Below, piece after piece: positions 1-8,993 of a stretch of DNA of 64,000 bases. Each line of letters starts with the position of its first letter. The first letter of the stretch is position 1. The notes beneath the pieces are model-generated. The model was not told where the DNA came from. It searched no databases and worked only from the letters and a program-made list of their open reading frames with translations. The stretch is from Flavobacterium pectinovorum. Lineage in GTDB: Bacteria > Bacteroidota > Bacteroidia > Flavobacteriales > Flavobacteriaceae. The DNA lies in contig NZ_JAFEVZ010000005.1 of the NCBI RefSeq assembly GCF_022802975.1, forward strand, positions 186,001 through 250,000. The letters run 5' to 3'. Both the position numbers and the translations under genes were made by a program.

Positions 1-91
1 TGATGGAAAAGTTGATGTCGCAGATGCCATAGCTGTTGCATCCAGTAAAGGTGGTTTTAGCAGCCTTCTTGGTAAATTATTTGGAAAATAA
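1..91 (+). CDS. C-terminal fragment of an unidentified protein
   Basis: The window opens inside a reading frame (codons from base 2) that ends with TAA at 89-91. It encodes the last 29 residues, beginning DGKVDVADAI and ending in a Gly/Ser-rich tail, LLGKLFGK. The Asp-Gly-Lys-Val-Asp stretch resembles the calcium-loop or dockerin-type pattern, and the GxxSLLGKLFG tail resembles small DUF937-like proteins, but the fragment is too short to assign. A strong terminator follows 60 bp downstream, which supports this being a real gene end. Confidence 0.6.
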   Translation, partial: DGKVDVADAIAVASSKGGFSSLLGKLFGK

Positions 92-150
92 TTTACTTAA
101 AAATTCTAAACCCTTAAGAATACTAAATACTAAATTCCCGAGATTCAATA

Positions 151-189
151 AAAAGCTGTTTTTGCAATGTAAAAACAGCTTTTCTTTTT
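151..189 (+). terminator. Rho-independent terminator of the upstream partial gene
   Basis: A perfect 13-bp stem (151-163 with 171-183, containing AGCTGTTT/AAACAGCT) encloses a 7-nt loop and is followed by a T-rich run. It closes the transcript of the truncated gene at the window start. Confidence 0.85.
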
Positions 190-306
190 ATTATTAAAAA
201 CAAAACCGTAATGGCTTTTAAAACATTAATGTCTCTTTATACAAAGTGTTAAATAGCAAAACATCTGTCAAAATTATTCGTAATTTTAGACTAAAATTTT
301 CTTGCT

Positions 307-744
307 ATGAAAAAATGCATTTACATATTAATGGTTCTATTGACAGTAATTGCGTGCTCGACAGCTTCAAAAAATGCTTTCGCATCAAAAGAGTCTAAAA
401 CAAAAACTACTGTAAATGATACCGTACGAATTGCCAATGACTCCTTAGAGTACGAAGTTATTATTATAGACAACGGATTTAGTTTTTGGCTTTCTTCTCA
501 GGCATTACCCAGAAATTATTATTCTTTAAACTATCTGGAAAATAAAAATCAGATATATGTAAACGAATGGAATAATCGTGTTTTACAGCCACAGCGCTTC
601 AATCCTAACTTGTACGAGATGACTATAGATTATCAGTCACATATCAGATATGGTTACGAAGTAAATTATCTTATTTACAATTACATGATTTACTTTCAAA
701 ATACTTACAAACAAAAACTGGCAGGCTACGTACCTTCCAGATAA
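307..744 (+). CDS. DUF6146-like putative lipoprotein
   Basis: A 145-aa protein of unknown function. The N-terminus is a short hydrophobic signal ending in TVIAC, with Cys17 as a plausible lipidation site, although the lipobox is not canonical. The mature part carries the run DSLEYEVIIID, then an aromatic-rich segment and NGYEV/YGYEVNYL-type strings that I associate with the Bacteroidota family DUF6146. This family match is from memory. The ATG at 307 fits the signal peptide. The gene lies 32 bp upstream of a DUF6787-type gene on the same strand, so the two are probably co-transcribed. A box TAATTTTA (281-288), one mismatch from the Bacteroidota -7 consensus, lies just upstream. Confidence 0.7.
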   Translation: MKKCIYILMVLLTVIACSTASKNAFASKESKTKTTVNDTVRIANDSLEYEVIIIDNGFSFWLSSQALPRNYYSLNYLENKNQIYVNEWNNRVLQPQRFNPNLYEMTIDYQSHIRYGYEVNYLIYNYMIYFQNTYKQKLAGYVPSR

Positions 745-776
745 TGTTACTATATTTGTAATCATTCCAAACAAAA

Positions 777-1079
777 ATGAATCGATTAAAGCAGCGCTGG
801 GGTGTAACCTCTAATTTTCAATTTGTCATCATATTTATTGTTTTTGCCATTACCGGATCGGCATCTGCATGGCTGTCCAGACCTTTTTGCGAATGGCTTA
901 ACATTACTAAAGAAGATTTTGGCGGATGGTTTACCCTTATTCGATTAATAATCATCTTTCCTATTTATCAGGTACTACTGGTTGCAATAGGGACTCTTTT
1001 TGGACAATTTCGTTTTTTTTGGAATTTCGAAAAGAGAATGCTTAAAAGTTTAGGATTAGGATTTTTGTTTAAAAAATAA
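777..1079 (+). CDS. DUF6787-like small membrane protein
   Basis: A 100-aa membrane protein of unknown function. It has two hydrophobic segments (about 16-36 and 53-78) separated by a loop with RPFCEWL, and an aromatic, basic C-terminal end (FFWNFEKRMLKSLG). The opening KQRWGVTSNFQ and the FWxFEK ending match what I recall of DUF6787, a Bacteroidota-specific family. It follows the DUF6146-like gene by 32 bp on the same strand and is likely the last gene of this small operon. No catalytic motif is visible. Confidence 0.7.
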   Translation: MNRLKQRWGVTSNFQFVIIFIVFAITGSASAWLSRPFCEWLNITKEDFGGWFTLIRLIIIFPIYQVLLVAIGTLFGQFRFFWNFEKRMLKSLGLGFLFKK

Positions 1080-1407
1080 ACTCCTTCTGTTTCTTTAACA
1101 ATTACATTTAAGCGGATAATATTTGTAAAAAAATAGATTTCTTTTTTTTTACTATTTTTCTTTCATTATATCTTCTATATACAGAACGGCAATATTATTT
1201 AACACAAGCCTATAAAATCAACATTTCACAACAATCACTACCAATACAAGGTATTTTTAAGAATAACTATACAATATACAAAACAAATCTACCAGTAGAT
1301 TAACAATCCTACACCAGAACAGGATAGAACAGGATAGATTTATTTTTAGAAATAGCAAACTTTACAAAACAAGATTTTACTAAAACTAACCACCAAACCG
1401 CATTAAA
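1080..1407. other. AT-rich intergenic region upstream of the pectate lyase gene
   Basis: There is no ORF or RNA gene that I can support here. The first half is poly-T rich. The second half is A/C-rich with few G residues on the + strand, consistent with a long untranslated leader for the lyase mRNA. A perfect tandem duplication of a 10-mer (AGAACAGGAT at 1316-1325 and 1326-1335) lies about 75 bp before the start codon. I find no exact TAnnTTTG box. Confidence 0.5.
1316..1335. repeat. Tandem 10-mer in lyase leader
   Basis: AGAACAGGAT occurs twice head to tail with no mismatch in the upstream region of the secreted lyase gene. It could be a regulator-binding direct repeat or simple slippage. 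Ten-bp spacing places both copies on the same helix face. Confidence 0.5.
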
Positions 1408-4194
1408 ATGCTTAATAATTCAATAAAAATTTCGTTTGTAATGGCAATTGTATGCCTTACTATTTCAACAAAGATTTTTGCCCAAAATCCTGTAGTTAAA
1501 ATTGATTTTGATCAATCAGGAAGACAACCTGCCGAAGTAAACGAACTTGGTTACATACCATGGATAATTGGCTCTGGAACAACTGCTTCTAAAACAGAAA
1601 ACGGAGTAACTTTTACGATTACTAAAGGTGCTAATGGAACTCAATTAGCAACGAATTGGTACAAAGCTGGCTTATCATCACCTCATTTTGCAAAATTAGT
1701 CAGCGATGGAGTTACCGTAAAGGACGGAACAGCAAACCAAGGAGGAGAACTTGAGCTGAAAATTAGCGGTTTAGCAACCGGAAATCACACTTTACTTGCT
1801 TTTTTGAATGCAGTAGACAGTCCTACAACCAATACATTCAGCCCTATTGATATTTCGGTAAATGGTACTTTGATTTTCGATAATGTAATCCCAAGTGTAA
1901 GAGCTTTAAAAACAGCAGATGCAAAATCAGTTTATTTAAACTTTCAGGCAACTGCAGGAACAGATGTTGTTATTTTATTTGCAGCTGAAACTTCAGGAAC
2001 CGAAAATGTAAAAAATGTAATGCTTAACGGAATTGAACTAAACACCCCGAATATTTTTAATCAGGCAACAAATCCAATTCCAGGTCATAACGATGAACAT
2101 GTCGAATTAAATTCTGGAGGTGTATTATTAGGCTGGACTCCTGCCATTAACGCTCTATCGCACAATATTTATTTTGGAACTGATTTAGCAGCGGTTGAAA
2201 ATGCTACGACAGCATCAGCTGAATTCAAAGGCAACCAACTTAAATCAAATGCTTCTTATCAAGTAAACGGATTATACACTGGTACAACTTATTATTGGAG
2301 AGTAGACGAAGTATTAGCCAATAATGCGATTGAAAAAGGAAATTTATGGCGTTTTCGTCCTGCACAATTGGCTTTTCCCGGCGCTGAAGGATATGGCCGT
2401 TTTGCCCGTGGCGGAAGAGGCGGAAAAGTAGTAGCGGTTACTAATTTAAATGATAGTGGTCCTGGAAGTCTCCGTGAAGCCGTTACTAATGAAATTGGTC
2501 CAAGAACAATTGTTTTTAATGTATCGGGTTTAATACAGCTTCAATCCCGTTTGGTTTCGAATAACCCTTATGTTACTATTGCCGGACAAACAGCACCTGG
2601 AAAAGGTATTACACTTAAAGGGAGTTCATTAGGTTTAGGAAGTAGTGACAATATTGTTCAAAATGTAAGAGTACGATTGGGATATGCTTATAATGGCGAT
2701 GCAGGAGGTATGGGACTAATGGGAAACAATAATATCATTGATCATTGTTCTATTAGCTGGACTTCAGATGAAGGACTTAGCTCTCGTAATGCCACAAATA
2801 TTACGTTTCAACGCTCCCTTATTTCTGAGTCTTTAAACAGAGCTAACCATCCAAATTATCCAAACGGTACCAGCGAACATGGTTTTGCAGCAAGTATTGG
2901 CGGAAAAGTAGGTAGTTTTCATCATAATTTACTCGCTCACAATTTTGGACGTAATTGGAGTTTAGCTGGTGGTTTGGATCCCAATAATAATTTTGCCGGT
3001 AATTTAGATATTACCAATAATGTAGTTTACAACTGGGGTTCAAGAACAACTGATGGAGGAGCTAAAGAAGTAAACTTTGTTGGTAATTATTACAAACCGG
3101 GACCTGGCATGCAATTACACCAATTCGCCTTAACTATGGATCATGAAAATAACTTTGCTGGTATGCAAAGAGCTTATTTTAACGGGAATGTTATGCCTGG
3201 GTATTTTGATGTAACAAACCAAGAATCAGGCAGACGATCTAGGTTATCAAATGGCATTACAATTAATTATGAAACATTTGTAACCACACCTTTTTTCCCT
3301 TCTTATGTAACGACTCAATCTGCAGAGAATGCATATAAAATTGTTCTTTCAGATGTAGGCTGCACACAACCTCAATTAGACAATCACGATATCAGAATGA
3401 TTAATGAAACTTTAGCAGGAACCTATTCTGTAACAGGTAACAGGTCTGGAAAAAAAGGTTTCCCCGATCATGAATCTGATGCTGGGGGATACGAAACATA
3501 TCCTGAAATTACCCGAGACGCAAATTGGGATACGGATCAGGACGGATTACCAAACTGGTGGGAAACTATCCATGGAACAAATGTAAATTCAGGAACAGGA
3601 GATTTTTCAGATTCTAATAGCGATACTGATTTAGACGGATACACCAACTTAGACCTTTATTTACAATGGATGTCTCTGCCACATTATGATTCGCCTGACG
3701 GAAATAAAATCAACATCAATATTCAAAACCTTTCTAAGGGTTTTACAACCGGGGTAAATTACTCATTATCTAATGTGGTTAACGGAAATGCTTCTCTTAA
3801 TTCAGATATCGTAGAATTTACACCAACCGCAACAGGTTTATGTTCTTTTGACTTTACTGTTACAGATAATGAAGGAGCAAGCATGACACGAAAAGTAAAT
3901 ATTGTAAGCGGATACAGTGCTACGCTATCCGTAGAAAAATCAATCAAAGAAAATACCTCTTTTAGTGTTTGGCCCGTGCCAAATAACGGCTCTTTCTCTG
4001 TTTTGATGGAAAATGACGGAAGCAATGCAGAACTAAAAATCTTTGACATTTTGGGCAAAGAAGTCCTGAAAAGAAATATTACAGGAAAAATTCAGGAAAA
4101 CATCAGTTTAAAATCTAAAGGTGTTTTTATTTTAAAATTCTCTGACTCTAAAACAAAAGAAATATTACATATCAAAAAGATCATTGTTCATTAA
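1408..4194 (+). CDS. Secreted multidomain pectate lyase with T9SS sorting domain
   Basis: A 928-aa exported polysaccharide lyase, predicted to cleave pectate by beta-elimination outside the cell. A signal peptide spans about 1-25. It is followed by a beta-rich carbohydrate-binding-like domain (about 27-215), a fibronectin III-like domain (about 215-318) and a right-handed beta-helix lyase domain (about 322-700). The lyase domain opens with FPGAEGYG and contains IIDHCSISWTSDEG and HHNLLAHNFGRN, typical of the family 1 pectate lyase fold. A calcium-loop segment (DTDQDGLPNWWE, about 708-755) and a type A T9SS C-terminal domain (about 845-928, with WPVPNNGSF) follow. There is no SusC/SusD pair, sulfatase or second lyase nearby, so it is an orphan rather than part of a polysaccharide utilisation locus. 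The domain order is clear; exact substrate is inferred. Confidence 0.88.
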   Translation: MLNNSIKISFVMAIVCLTISTKIFAQNPVVKIDFDQSGRQPAEVNELGYIPWIIGSGTTASKTENGVTFTITKGANGTQLATNWYKAGLSSPHFAKLVSDGVTVKDGTANQGGELELKISGLATGNHTLLAFLNAVDSPTTNTFSPIDISVNGTLIFDNVIPSVRALKTADAKSVYLNFQATAGTDVVILFAAETSGTENVKNVMLNGIELNTPNIFNQATNPIPGHNDEHVELNSGGVLLGWTPAINALSHNIYFGTDLAAVENATTASAEFKGNQLKSNASYQVNGLYTGTTYYWRVDEVLANNAIEKGNLWRFRPAQLAFPGAEGYGRFARGGRGGKVVAVTNLNDSGPGSLREAVTNEIGPRTIVFNVSGLIQLQSRLVSNNPYVTIAGQTAPGKGITLKGSSLGLGSSDNIVQNVRVRLGYAYNGDAGGMGLMGNNNIIDHCSISWTSDEGLSSRNATNITFQRSLISESLNRANHPNYPNGTSEHGFAASIGGKVGSFHHNLLAHNFGRNWSLAGGLDPNNNFAGNLDITNNVVYNWGSRTTDGGAKEVNFVGNYYKPGPGMQLHQFALTMDHENNFAGMQRAYFNGNVMPGYFDVTNQESGRRSRLSNGITINYETFVTTPFFPSYVTTQSAENAYKIVLSDVGCTQPQLDNHDIRMINETLAGTYSVTGNRSGKKGFPDHESDAGGYETYPEITRDANWDTDQDGLPNWWETIHGTNVNSGTGDFSDSNSDTDLDGYTNLDLYLQWMSLPHYDSPDGNKININIQNLSKGFTTGVNYSLSNVVNGNASLNSDIVEFTPTATGLCSFDFTVTDNEGASMTRKVNIVSGYSATLSVEKSIKENTSFSVWPVPNNGSFSVLMENDGSNAELKIFDILGKEVLKRNITGKIQENISLKSKGVFILKFSDSKTKEILHIKKIIVH

Positions 4195-4223
4195 GTTTAG
4201 TTTATTTTTATAGTTTTTTTGAC

Positions 4224-4259
4224 ATAAATGGCAACCCTTAAAAGTTGCCATTTATTTAA
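4224..4259 (+). terminator. Terminator of the pectate lyase gene
   Basis: A 12-bp perfect stem (4224-4235 with 4244-4255, containing ATGGCAAC/GTTGCCAT) with an 8-nt loop follows 30 bp after the lyase stop codon. The downstream tract is TTTA-type rather than a pure T run. Confidence 0.8.
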
Positions 4260-4294
4260 AATAATCATGACCATTTAATGCCTATTCAAAAATT

Positions 4295-5017
4295 ATGAAA
4301 CTTATCCACTTTTTTGCTTTACTGATTATAACTGGATGTACAAGTCAGGAAAAAGTATCCAATAAAACTTTTGAGGAAATCACTTTGGTCAATAAAATTG
4401 ATTTTTTTGACACCAAATTAAATCAGCCAAAATTTAGCTGCGGTTTTTTATTACAATTCAATAACCAAACCTACGCCGTTACGGCAAAACATTTATTAAA
4501 AATCATCAAACCTAAAGACATGAAAACCTTAGCGTTTGACAACTATATAAAATCGTGGTCTTTATATCCTTTAGAAAACAAATCAGAAATTGTTATTTGT
4601 GACAAACTGTTGAATGAAAACAAATCGGAACTTTTAGAAGCCAAATCAACTTATGAAAATGACTGGCTTCTTTTTTCGATAAAAGAAAATCATTCAAAAA
4701 TAAAACCGCTGCAAATAAGAACTTCTGCTTTAATTGCCGGAGAAAAATTATATGCTGTGGGATGGACAAGAAAAATGGAAAGTGGAAAACAAAGAGTATA
4801 TGAATTTGAATATTATAAAACCATTGACAATCGTATTCTTCTAAAAGATATTATTGTTCCGGAACAATTTGGAGGCTTAAGCGGTGCCCCTGTTGTAGAT
4901 GAAAAAGGAATGCTTGTAGGTATTGTATCCGGCGGAACAACAGATCCTGAAACTGACAAAAAATACTTTTCTCCTTGTTCTGCTACAAGTCTTTTGTCAT
5001 TTTTAGAAAAATTGTAA
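4295..5017 (+). CDS. Trypsin-fold serine protease lipoprotein
   Basis: A 240-aa chymotrypsin/trypsin-like (S1-type) peptidase. The N-terminus is a lipoprotein signal ending LIITGC (Cys15). A complete catalytic triad can be read: His66 in AVTAKHLL, Asp123 in ENDWLLF and Ser196 in GGLSGAPVV. The C-terminal GIVSGG strand closes the second barrel. No PDZ domain follows, unlike DegP/HtrA proteases, so it is a minimal membrane-anchored protease or a related peptide-binding protein. It is flanked by the lyase terminator and a convergent membrane-protein gene, so it is probably monocistronic. The target is unknown. The fold assignment is firm; activity is inferred. Confidence 0.8.
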   Translation: MKLIHFFALLIITGCTSQEKVSNKTFEEITLVNKIDFFDTKLNQPKFSCGFLLQFNNQTYAVTAKHLLKIIKPKDMKTLAFDNYIKSWSLYPLENKSEIVICDKLLNENKSELLEAKSTYENDWLLFSIKENHSKIKPLQIRTSALIAGEKLYAVGWTRKMESGKQRVYEFEYYKTIDNRILLKDIIVPEQFGGLSGAPVVDEKGMLVGIVSGGTTDPETDKKYFSPCSATSLLSFLEKL

Positions 5018-5022
5018 TACTA

Positions 5023-5319
5023 TTAAACAACCCTATTTTGCTTTTGAAAACAATAGGTATAAATCCATGTAATAGTAAATGAAGGAATTATATCCGTAAA
5101 CGGAATTATTTCTTCTATAAAAGTCAAAATACTGGCGACTTTTCCTACTCTGCCCTTATACATTCTGGTCATAATAAAAGCCGCAATTGGCGCCCAAATT
5201 ACATCCGAAAACTCACCTAAAAACGGAATACTGAATGAAATCATTCCAATTCCGTCAAACAGTAAACCTAAAAGTAGTTTTTTGATTCTATCGTCATCCA
5301 TTGTTTTAATTTCCTGCAT
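5023..5319 (-). CDS. Small conserved membrane protein of unknown function
   Basis: A 98-aa protein with three hydrophobic stretches (about 13-35, 37-50 and 60-90). Helix-breaking, conserved-looking motifs include FDGIGMISF, PFLGEFSDVIWAPI and EEIIPFTDIIPS. These acidic motifs within membrane segments suggest a folded membrane domain rather than a simple anchor. I recognise this pattern as recurring in bacterial and plastid proteins without known function. It is convergent with the serine protease gene, with only 5 bp between stops, and divergent from lolD. An alternative start is the second Met (MDDDR). Confidence 0.65.
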   Translation of the reverse strand: MQEIKTMDDDRIKKLLLGLLFDGIGMISFSIPFLGEFSDVIWAPIAAFIMTRMYKGRVGKVASILTFIEEIIPFTDIIPSFTITWIYTYCFQKQNRVV

Positions 5320-5482
5320 CTTAATTCATTTTAGATTACATTCGAATTTATAAAGAATCCAGAAACAAAAATTATTCCATTAAAAAAATTTGTTTCTTAA
5401 TTCCCATTTCTAGTCTCATAAAATTGTGTTACACCATTTTTATATCCGTAGAATCTTTGTTTCTTTGTAAAAACAGTTTCAA

Positions 5483-6148
5483 ATGATACACGCAAAAAAT
5501 ATACATAAATTCTATGATAAGCTTGAGGTTTTAAAAGGTGTTGATTTACATATTCAAAAAGGCGAAATCGTTTCGATTGTTGGCGCTTCGGGTGCCGGAA
5601 AAACGACTTTATTGCATATTTTAGGAACTTTAGACAAACCCGAAAAATCAGGTTCTGAAACTTCCCTTACCATAAACGGCGAAAATATTTTAAAACTAAA
5701 TGACAAATCCTTATCTAAATTCAGAAACCTGAATTTAGGTTTTATTTTTCAGTTTCATCAACTTTTGCCTGAGTTTACAGCTTTAGAAAATGTGTGTATC
5801 CCAGCTTATATTGCCGGAAAAAAACCTTCAGAAACCGAAGCCGAAGCCAAAAAACTGCTGGATTATTTAGGATTATCTCATAGGATTAATCATAAACCAA
5901 ACGAACTTTCGGGTGGTGAACAGCAGCGTGTTGCCGTAGCCAGAGCTTTAATCAATAAACCTGATGTAATTTTTGCCGATGAACCTTCAGGAAATCTCGA
6001 CACCCATTCTGCCGAAAATTTACATCAGTTATTCTTTCAGCTCCGAGATGAATTTGGCCAAACTTTTGTCATTGTAACCCATAACGAAGAACTGGCAAAC
6101 ATGGCTGACAGAAAACTTATAATGTCTGACGGACAAATTATATCTTAG
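5483..6148 (+). CDS. lolD: LolD-like ABC transporter ATPase
   Basis: A 221-aa ABC ATPase of the LolD/MacB class, which drives lipoprotein release from, or substrate extrusion across, the inner membrane. The Walker A motif GASGAGKTT is at 34-42, the ABC signature LSGGEQ at 142-147, Walker B with catalytic Glu (VIFADE) at 162-167 and the H-loop His at 200. The Q-loop context ([17 protein letters not shown]) is typical of LolD. No LolC/LolE-type permease is adjacent; the next gene starts 2 bp after the stop and encodes a different kind of membrane protein. The partner permease must therefore lie elsewhere, as is usual in flavobacteria. Lipoprotein transport as the role is inferred from family. 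Confidence 0.85.
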   Translation: MIHAKNIHKFYDKLEVLKGVDLHIQKGEIVSIVGASGAGKTTLLHILGTLDKPEKSGSETSLTINGENILKLNDKSLSKFRNLNLGFIFQFHQLLPEFTALENVCIPAYIAGKKPSETEAEAKKLLDYLGLSHRINHKPNELSGGEQQRVAVARALINKPDVIFADEPSGNLDTHSAENLHQLFFQLRDEFGQTFVIVTHNEELANMADRKLIMSDGQIIS

Positions 6149-6150
6149 GG

Positions 6151-7851
6151 ATGGTTTTAATTTTTATAAGTTGGATTTATATTCTTTTTACTACTATAAA
6201 CTTAGGATTTGTTTTTGATAAAATTATTGGTACTAAAAATAATAATTTCGTCATTACTTCAATACTAGGCTTGTTTTGTGTTACACTATTAGCAAGTATC
6301 TGGGCCATTTTTGGAAGAATAAATATCGAATTTCATTTGTTCTTATTAGCCATAAATGGCACGATAATTCTAAAATTTAAAAATAAAATCATAGAAACTT
6401 ATAAAAAATTTGTTTCAGAATTTAACCTTTTGCAAAAAAACTTAAAGTTTTTTCTAATCATAACAACCTTTTTAATTATTGCACAAAGTGCTTCTATCCC
6501 GTTTGTAATCGACAATGAATCTTATTACATTCAAACTATAAAATGGCTTAATGAGTATGGTTTTGTAAAAGGACTGGTAAATCTTCACTTATTTTATGGA
6601 CAAACGAGTGGCTGGCATATTACCCAAAGTGTTTTTAATTTTTCATTTTTATATAAAAACTACAATGATTTAAGTAGTTTCTGCCTGCTTTTGGGCAACG
6701 CTTATTCAATTCTGAAACTAAACGAATATTATAAAAACAAGAATAAAAACTATCTTATTATTGGGTTATTTTCTTTGTTTAATATTTTCTTTTTTCAATT
6801 TATCAGTGCACCATCACCAGATATTCCGGTGTATGTTTTTAGTTTCATTTTACTTTTTTATTTCTTAGAAAATTTCAAAAAAATAACACCCGAAACCTAT
6901 AATTTAATTGTGGTTTTGGTTCTTTTTTTACTTTACATCAAAAACACTACTTTAACTTTTTCTATTTTTCCAATCATTTTATTGATACTACATTTTCAAC
7001 TTTTATCAAGGAAACTTTTAAAACCTATTTTTTTAACCATTACAGTACTATTTCTCTTTGTAATAAAAAACATGATTATCTGTGGATCTCCAATTTTTCC
7101 GTCTAAAATTTTCACTTCAATGACTATGAATTATTCGATTCCAGACTCCATTCAAGGCTTTTACTACGATCAAATAAAATTTTACGGCTTTTTTGTTACT
7201 GTAGAACAATACAACTCTATGTCTGTTTGGGATCTTTTTTTACGATGGTTAACATTGCCCAAACTCAATGGCTTATTTAATAAAATTGCTATTTTGTTAA
7301 TTGCTATTGTACCTTTTTTTATCTTGAAGTTTCAAAACAAAAAAGCTTTATGGGTACTTTACGGTGTAATGATTCTACAGTTATTCTTGTTTATAATAAC
7401 ATCTCCACAGTATCGATTCTTTATGAATTTCATATTGTTTTTTTCTTCATTTTGCCTGATTTGTATTACTCAAAACAAAAGAATAATTAATATCCTGCTT
7501 CTGTTTTCATTAATTCCAACTATAATTGTTTTATTTTTTCCTGTTGATCTAAATAAGTTTTCTAATCATAAATTCATGATGGAAATCAGCAATTTTTCAG
7601 TTAAAAATATTGTTTTTCCTTATCCAAACACAAAAAACAATACTGCATTTGAAAGTATTCAATTAGGAAATTTAAAATATAATTCTCCTAAAAAAAATGA
7701 TTTTTTCTGGGCAAACGGAGATGGTAATTTACCTTGTGTTGACAAACAGCAGATTGATTATTTTGACAAATACTTTCAAATTATCCCACAAATGCGTACT
7801 AATGATTTAAAAGACGGATTTTACGCCAAAAAAACACAAAAAAATGAATAA
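6151..7851 (+). CDS. Polytopic membrane protein, possibly GT-C-like
   Basis: A 566-aa protein with about 12 to 13 hydrophobic helices, followed by a C-terminal soluble tail of about 90 residues. It resembles the uncharacterised LIC_10190-type membrane proteins found in flavobacteria and Leptospira (from memory). An extracytoplasmic loop after the first helices holds acidic and aromatic residues (PFVIDNESYYIQTIKW) reminiscent of the catalytic loop of GT-C glycosyltransferases, so a polyprenyl-sugar-using transferase is possible but unproven. It starts 2 bp after lolD and overlaps the following TIGR02757 gene by 8 bp, giving a tight three-gene operon. Confidence 0.6.
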   Translation: MVLIFISWIYILFTTINLGFVFDKIIGTKNNNFVITSILGLFCVTLLASIWAIFGRINIEFHLFLLAINGTIILKFKNKIIETYKKFVSEFNLLQKNLKFFLIITTFLIIAQSASIPFVIDNESYYIQTIKWLNEYGFVKGLVNLHLFYGQTSGWHITQSVFNFSFLYKNYNDLSSFCLLLGNAYSILKLNEYYKNKNKNYLIIGLFSLFNIFFFQFISAPSPDIPVYVFSFILLFYFLENFKKITPETYNLIVVLVLFLLYIKNTTLTFSIFPIILLILHFQLLSRKLLKPIFLTITVLFLFVIKNMIICGSPIFPSKIFTSMTMNYSIPDSIQGFYYDQIKFYGFFVTVEQYNSMSVWDLFLRWLTLPKLNGLFNKIAILLIAIVPFFILKFQNKKALWVLYGVMILQLFLFIITSPQYRFFMNFILFFSSFCLICITQNKRIINILLLFSLIPTIIVLFFPVDLNKFSNHKFMMEISNFSVKNIVFPYPNTKNNTAFESIQLGNLKYNSPKKNDFFWANGDGNLPCVDKQQIDYFDKYFQIIPQMRTNDLKDGFYAKKTQKNE

Positions 7852-8608
7852 AACGGAACTCAAAGAATTTCTTGACGAAAAAGTCAATCAATATAATAAT
7901 TTTGATTTTATTGAAAGTGATCCTGTTCAGATTCCACATTTGTTTTCGCTAAAAGAGGATATTGAAATTGCAGGATTTTTAAGTGCCAGTATTGCATGGG
8001 GAAACCGAAAAATGATTATTAAAAACTCACATCAAATGATGAATTTGATGGGTAATACTCCTTACGATTTTATAATGTCGCATTCGGATTCTGATTTAGA
8101 ACGTCTGGAAAATTTTGTACATCGTACTTTCAACGGAAAAGATTTTGCGGGTTTTGTTAAAGGTTTACAGCATATTTATAAAAATCATAATGGATTAGAA
8201 AGTGTTTTTGCAAAATATCAGGAAAATAACAGTATGCAGAAAAGCATTCATGAATTCAAAAAAATATTTTTTGAAATTGATCATTTACCAAGAACTCAAA
8301 AACATATTTCAGACCCAATGAATGGCTCTGCCGCAAAACGCATCAACATGATGCTTAGATGGTTTTGCCGTCAGGACACAAAGGGTGTCGATTTAGGCAT
8401 CTGGAAAAACATATCTCCCGCTGCCCTATCCTGCCCTCTTGATGTACATTCCGGAAATGTCGCCCGCAAATTGGGTTTGCTGTCGCGAAAACAAAATGAC
8501 GAAAAAGCCCTTGCCGAATTAGACTTAAAATTACGTGAATTAGACCCGGCTGATCCTGTAAAATATGACTTTGCCTTGTTCGGCTTAGGCGTTTTTGAAG
8601 GATTTTAA
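7844..8608 (+). CDS. TIGR02757 (DUF2400) family protein
   Basis: A 254-aa cytoplasmic protein matching the TIGR02757/DUF2400 family by its ordered motifs: an N-terminal PVQIPHLFSLKEDIEIAGFL, SIAWGNRKMIIKN, then DPMNGSAAKRINMMLRWFCR and a C-terminal segment CPLDVHSGNVARKLGLL. Length and arrangement are normal for the family. Its molecular function is not established; the distant HhH-like look of the C-terminal half suggests nucleic-acid binding, which is inference. It overlaps the preceding membrane-protein gene by 8 bp, so translation is probably coupled. Confidence 0.85.
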   Translation: MNKTELKEFLDEKVNQYNNFDFIESDPVQIPHLFSLKEDIEIAGFLSASIAWGNRKMIIKNSHQMMNLMGNTPYDFIMSHSDSDLERLENFVHRTFNGKDFAGFVKGLQHIYKNHNGLESVFAKYQENNSMQKSIHEFKKIFFEIDHLPRTQKHISDPMNGSAAKRINMMLRWFCRQDTKGVDLGIWKNISPAALSCPLDVHSGNVARKLGLLSRKQNDEKALAELDLKLRELDPADPVKYDFALFGLGVFEGF

Positions 8609-8993
8609 CTCACCTTATTGATTAACAACTAATCCTTTAAAATTAAAAGTATATTTTTCACCATTCTTATCCCACTCAAAAAAGCAACATAAAATTATGC
8701 TTTTACATTTATTATTCTTGCGTTTTCTATTGTTATAACCTGAGTTCGATTAATCCAATACAAAATTATTTACAAATTAATAATGTTGATTAATATTCCT
8801 GCAAGGTCTTTTTCGAGACCTCGTAGGTATTCAATCATTAGTATTGAAACCTATAAGATTCTGTGCTGATTTCCAATTGAAATCATAATTTTTATTAATT
8901 TTACCCATAGTGTATAATAGAAAAAATAGAATGGAGACACCTGACAAAAAAGGGAATGACTAAAGCTTAAATATTTAATTTATAGTTCTAAAC
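8609..8993. other. Intergenic region holding a dispersed repeat
   Basis: This 385-bp gap has no gene I can support. Its centre is occupied by the 119-bp dispersed repeat at 8739-8857. The last 130 bp before the sulfatase-fold gene is AT-rich and contains no exact TAnnTTTG promoter box. No clear terminator follows the TIGR02757 gene other than the repeat's own hairpin. Confidence 0.5.
8739..8857 (+). repeat. Dispersed intergenic repeat, family 1, copy 1
   Basis: This 119-bp stretch matches 34691-34808 at 110 of 118 aligned positions with one single-base gap. It begins with CCTGAGTTCGATTAATCC and carries a central hairpin (8798-8827, CCTGCAAGGTCT against AGACCTCGTAGG, with one mismatch and one G-U pair). 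Unlike copy 2, no opposite terminal inverted repeat is found downstream, so this copy looks truncated on its right side. Confidence 0.85.

Noticed and set aside
1081..1140. Promoter ATAATATTTG upstream of the pectate lyase gene
   Set aside because: It does not match TAnnTTTG at the correct positions and lies nearly 300 bp from the start codon.
3759..4058. Minus-strand 99-aa ORF inside the pectate lyase gene
   Set aside because: It is the antisense shadow of a well-supported coding region with no start context or family pattern. The same applies to other antisense ORFs within genes, for example 16098-16322, 33868-34221 and 41709-41921.
5483..7851. LolD with its permease as a two-gene ABC transporter
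   Set aside because: The following membrane protein has about 12 or more helices and no FtsX-like domain, so it is not a LolC/E-type partner.
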